Positions 61,180 to 64,000 of a DNA stretch of 64,000 nucleotides are shown here, one piece after another. Source of the stretch: Halomonas sp. M4R1S46 (lineage in GTDB: Bacteria; Pseudomonadota; Gammaproteobacteria; Pseudomonadales; Halomonadaceae); NCBI RefSeq assembly GCF_025725685.1, contig NZ_CP107008.1, positions 3,782,001 through 3,846,000 on the forward strand, written 5' to 3'. Position numbers and translations under genes: made by a program. Below the pieces are notes generated by a model, which did no database searches, was not told where the DNA came from, and worked only from the letters and a program-made list of their open reading frames with translations. How positions within the stretch are numbered: the first letter of the stretch is position 1; every line of letters starts with the position of its first letter.

Positions 61180-63939
61180 TCAGTGCGCCTCGTCCCAGTT
61201 GGCGCCCGACTCGGCCTCGACGATCAGCGCCACGTCGAGCTCGGCGGCGGCCTGCATGCGGCGCTTCACCTGCTCGATGAAGGCCTCGACCTCGCTCTCC
61301 TTGACCTCGAAGACCAGCTCGTCGTGGACCTGCATGACCATCATGGCGTCCATGTCCTGGCCTTGGAGCCAGGCGTCGACGTCGATCATGGCGCGCTTGA
61401 TGATGTCCGCCGCGGTGCCCTGCATGGGGGCGTTGATGGCCGTCCGCTCGGCCCCCTGGCGTCGCGCCCGGTTCTGGGAGTGGATCTCCGGCAGGTAGAG
61501 GCGCCGGCCGAACACCGTCTCGACGAATCCGTCATCGGCCGCTTGAGCACGAATCCGCTCCATGTAGCGGGCCACGCCGGGGTAGCGGTCGAAGTAGCGG
61601 TCGATATAGGTCTGCGCCTGGTTGCGGTCGATGTGCAGCTGGCGACCCAGCCCCCAGGCACTCATGCCATAGATCAGCCCGAAGTTGATCGCCTTGGCAC
61701 TGCGCCGCTGGTCGCCGGAGACCTTGGAAAGCGCCACGCCGAACACCTCGGCGGCGGTGGCGGCGTGGATGTCGCGGCCCTCGGCGAAGGCCGCGAGCAG
61801 CCCCTTGTCGCCGGACAGGTGCGCCATGATGCGCAGCTCGATCTGCGAGTAGTCGGCGGCGACGATGCGATAGCCCGGCCGCGCCACGAAGGCCTGGCGG
61901 ATGCGCCGTCCCTCCTCGGTGCGGATCGGGATGTTCTGCAGGTTGGGGTCGGAGGACGACAGCCGGCCGGTGGCGGTCACCGCCTGGTGGTAGCTGGTGT
62001 GCAGCCGGCCGGTGGCCTTGTTGACCAGCTTGGGCAGCTTGTCGGTGTAGGTGGAGCGCAGCTTGGAGAGGCCGCGGTGCTCCATGATCACCTTGGGCAG
62101 CGGATAATCCAGGGCCAGCTCCTCGAGCACCGCCTCGGCGGTGGAGGGCGCGCCCTTGGGCGTCTTCTTGATCACCGGGATCTTCTGTTCCTCGAAGAGG
62201 ATCTGGCCGAGCTGCTTGGGCGAGCCGAGGTTGAATTCGCGCCCGGCGAGCTCGAAGGCCTTCTCCTCCAGCTCGCCGATCCGCTTGCCGAGCTCGCGGC
62301 TCTGGGTATGCAGGCGCTCGGCGTCGAGCGCCACGCCGCCCCGCTCCATGCGCGACAGCACCCGGATCAGCGGCCGCTCGAGAGTGTCGAGGACCTCGGC
62401 CAGGCGCCCCTCGGCCTCGACCCGGGGACGCAGCTCCCGGTGCAGGCGCAGGGTGATATCGACGTCCTCGCAGGCATAGGGCGCGGCCTGCTCCAGGGCG
62501 ACCTGGTTGAAGGTCAGCTGCTTGGCGCCCTTGCCGGCGATCTCCTCGAAGCTCACCGTCTTTTCGCCCAGGTACTTGAGCGCCAGCGAGTCCATGTCAT
62601 GGCGGGTGGCGGTGGAGTCGAGCACGTAGGACTCGAGCATGGTGTCGTCCAGGGCGCCTTCGACCTCATAGCCGTGCCGGCCCAGCACCGAGATATCGTA
62701 CTTGAGGTTCTGGCCGACCTTGGCCTTGCCGGCATCGGCCCACAGCGGCCGCAGGGCCTCGAGCACCGCCCGGCGATCGAGCTGCACCGGGGCGTCCAGA
62801 TAGTCGTGGCCCAGCGGGATGTAGGCGGCCTCCCCCGGTTCGAGCGCCAGCCCGACGCCGACGATCTCGGCCTCCATGTAGTCGAGGCTGGTGGTCTCCA
62901 GGTCGAAGCAGAAGGCCTCGGCGTCCACGAGCCGCGCCAGCCAGTCGTCCAGTTGTGCCTGCTCGAGGATCACGCTGTCCTGGCGGCCGGCACTGCCGCG
63001 TTCGCCGCCCTCGCCCGCCGGGGTCGCGCTGCCGCCGGCCACGTCGTCGACGCCCTCGTCGCTGCCCTCCAGCAGCTCCGACAGCCAGGCCTTGAACTCC
63101 AGCCGCCGGTAGAGCTCGAGCAGGGCCTCCCGGTCCGGGTGGGCGATGTCCAGGTCGTCGAGGCCCACCGGCAGGTCGCAGTCGGTCTTGATGGTGGCGA
63201 GTTCGAAGGACAGGAAGGCCTGGTCGCGGTGCTCCTCGAGCTTCTTGGGTAGCGTCTTGGCGCCGCGGAAGCCCAGCGTCTTGACCTTCTCCAGGTCGGC
63301 ATAGACGGTCTCGAGGCCTCCCTCCATGCCCTGCAGCAAGCCCAGGGCGGTCTTCTCGCCGACGCCCTGCACGCCGGGAATGTTGTCGACCTTGTCGCCC
63401 ATCAGCGCCAGGAAGTCGATGATCCGCTCCGGCGGCAGGCCGAACTTCTCCTTCACCCCGGCCACGTCCAGGGTCTCGTCCTTCATGGTGTTGACCAGGG
63501 TGATGTGCGCGTTGACCAGCTGGGCCATGTCCTTGTCGCCGGTGGAGATCACCGCGTCCCGGCCGGCCTCGGTGGCCCGCCTGGCGAGGGTGCCAATGAC
63601 GTCGTCGGCCTCCACGCCCTCGATGCACAGCAGCGGCAGCCCGAGCGCCTTCACGCACTCGTGGAGTGGCGCGACCTGGGCGCGCAGGTCGTCCGGCATG
63701 GGCGGCCGCTGCGCCTTGTACTGCTCATAGAGCTCGTCGCGGAAGGTCTTGCCCGGGGCGTCGAAGACCACCGCCATGGGGCTGTCGGGGTAGTCCTTGA
63801 TCAGCCGCTTGAGCATGTTGAGCACGCCCTTGATGGCGCCGGTGGGCTGCCCGTCCGAGGTGGTCAGGGGCGGCAGGGCGTGGAAGGCGCGGTAGAGGTA
63901 GGAGGAACCGTCGACGAGTACGATGGGGGTGTCGGCCAT
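61180..63939 (-). CDS. polA: DNA polymerase I
   Basis: A 919-aa polymerase with all three domains. The N-terminal 5'-3' exonuclease (about residues 1-290) has VLVDGSSYLYRAFHALPP and IEGVEADDVIGTLA. The proofreading domain has FDLETTSLDYM with the DxE pair intact. The polymerase part has AADYSQIELR, YGMSAWGLGRQ and VMQVHDELVFEV with the catalytic acids. The linker near 300-330 is Gly/Glu rich. It functions in replication and repair. Normal length; nothing odd. Confidence 0.97.
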   Translation of the reverse strand: MADTPIVLVDGSSYLYRAFHALPPLTTSDGQPTGAIKGVLNMLKRLIKDYPDSPMAVVFDAPGKTFRDELYEQYKAQRPPMPDDLRAQVAPLHECVKALGLPLLCIEGVEADDVIGTLARRATEAGRDAVISTGDKDMAQLVNAHITLVNTMKDETLDVAGVKEKFGLPPERIIDFLALMGDKVDNIPGVQGVGEKTALGLLQGMEGGLETVYADLEKVKTLGFRGAKTLPKKLEEHRDQAFLSFELATIKTDCDLPVGLDDLDIAHPDREALLELYRRLEFKAWLSELLEGSDEGVDDVAGGSATPAGEGGERGSAGRQDSVILEQAQLDDWLARLVDAEAFCFDLETTSLDYMEAEIVGVGLALEPGEAAYIPLGHDYLDAPVQLDRRAVLEALRPLWADAGKAKVGQNLKYDISVLGRHGYEVEGALDDTMLESYVLDSTATRHDMDSLALKYLGEKTVSFEEIAGKGAKQLTFNQVALEQAAPYACEDVDITLRLHRELRPRVEAEGRLAEVLDTLERPLIRVLSRMERGGVALDAERLHTQSRELGKRIGELEEKAFELAGREFNLGSPKQLGQILFEEQKIPVIKKTPKGAPSTAEAVLEELALDYPLPKVIMEHRGLSKLRSTYTDKLPKLVNKATGRLHTSYHQAVTATGRLSSSDPNLQNIPIRTEEGRRIRQAFVARPGYRIVAADYSQIELRIMAHLSGDKGLLAAFAEGRDIHAATAAEVFGVALSKVSGDQRRSAKAINFGLIYGMSAWGLGRQLHIDRNQAQTYIDRYFDRYPGVARYMERIRAQAADDGFVETVFGRRLYLPEIHSQNRARRQGAERTAINAPMQGTAADIIKRAMIDVDAWLQGQDMDAMMVMQVHDELVFEVKESEVEAFIEQVKRRMQAAAELDVALIVEAESGANWDEAH

Positions 63940-64000
63940 GTATCGGCATCCCTTGAGGTCTGGGCGGAAGTCAATGTCGGGGCTGAAAGCCTGATCCTGG

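Noticed and set aside
61147..63252. A 701-codon plus-strand frame opposite polA
   Set aside because: Low-complexity Leu/Gly/Val/Ala product mirrors the polA codons; polA is complete and certain.

Overview
The window is about 64 kb of GC-rich, gene-dense chromosome from a gammaproteobacterium. The gene set (FabY-type ketoacyl synthase, SpuC-like putrescine transaminase, pca ring-cleavage genes under an IclR regulator, several TRAP/NhaC/AtoE carriers, entericidin, TmcA, PolA, GlnE) fits Halomonas or a close Halomonadaceae relative. That placement is inference from gene content and codon style; there is no rRNA marker in the window, and no tRNA, CRISPR array, insertion sequence or prophage was found.

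Region 1 (45-13706) is led by a periplasmic MsrA and then holds an agmatine/polyamine locus. On the minus strand lie an MFS carrier, a divergent agmatine-deiminase paralogue, a LysR regulator, an exported YtcJ-like amidohydrolase, a PuuC-like aldehyde dehydrogenase and an M20 carbamoylase. Divergent from these are a putrescine aminotransferase, an NhaC-type carrier and a canonical agmatine deiminase. Together they suggest agmatine -> N-carbamoylputrescine -> putrescine -> 4-aminobutanal -> GABA. The usual nitrilase-type AguB is missing and the M20 carbamoylase stands where it would be expected.

Region 2 (13719-17545) holds small envelope proteins, a luciferase-like monooxygenase, a Gfa-like enzyme and an M48 lipoprotein protease. 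Region 3 (17625-23820) is the lower beta-ketoadipate pathway (pcaD-like, BKACE, pcaF, pcaJ, pcaI) with divergent pcaR and clear palindromic operators. pcaF is flanked by two copies, in opposite orientation, of a roughly 120-bp structured repeat whose arms differ in sequence but keep their base pairing. Region 4 (23817-34893) is mostly housekeeping: aroQ, glnE, dgkA, dacB, an SMR+PACE efflux pair with LysR, a TrmB-like methyltransferase, fabY-coaD and a ferredoxin.

Region 5 (34950-36340) is visibly AT-richer, has two perfect palindromes and encodes an outer-membrane barrel protein; it may be acquired DNA. Region 6 (36768-48828) has MATE and AtoE transporters, a hotdog thioesterase, entericidin, a TauE permease, a HIT protein, a pair of overlapping related lipoproteins, dps, rmuC, a His-rich exported protein, pepD and tmcA. 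Region 7 (49149-56391) has a DctPQM TRAP transporter and an iron ABC transporter whose three genes are split over both strands, with a good Fur box before the binding protein. Region 8 (56538-63939) is a purine/pterin-type operon (NCS2 permease, amidohydrolase deaminase, TauE permease) with a divergent LysR, then polA.
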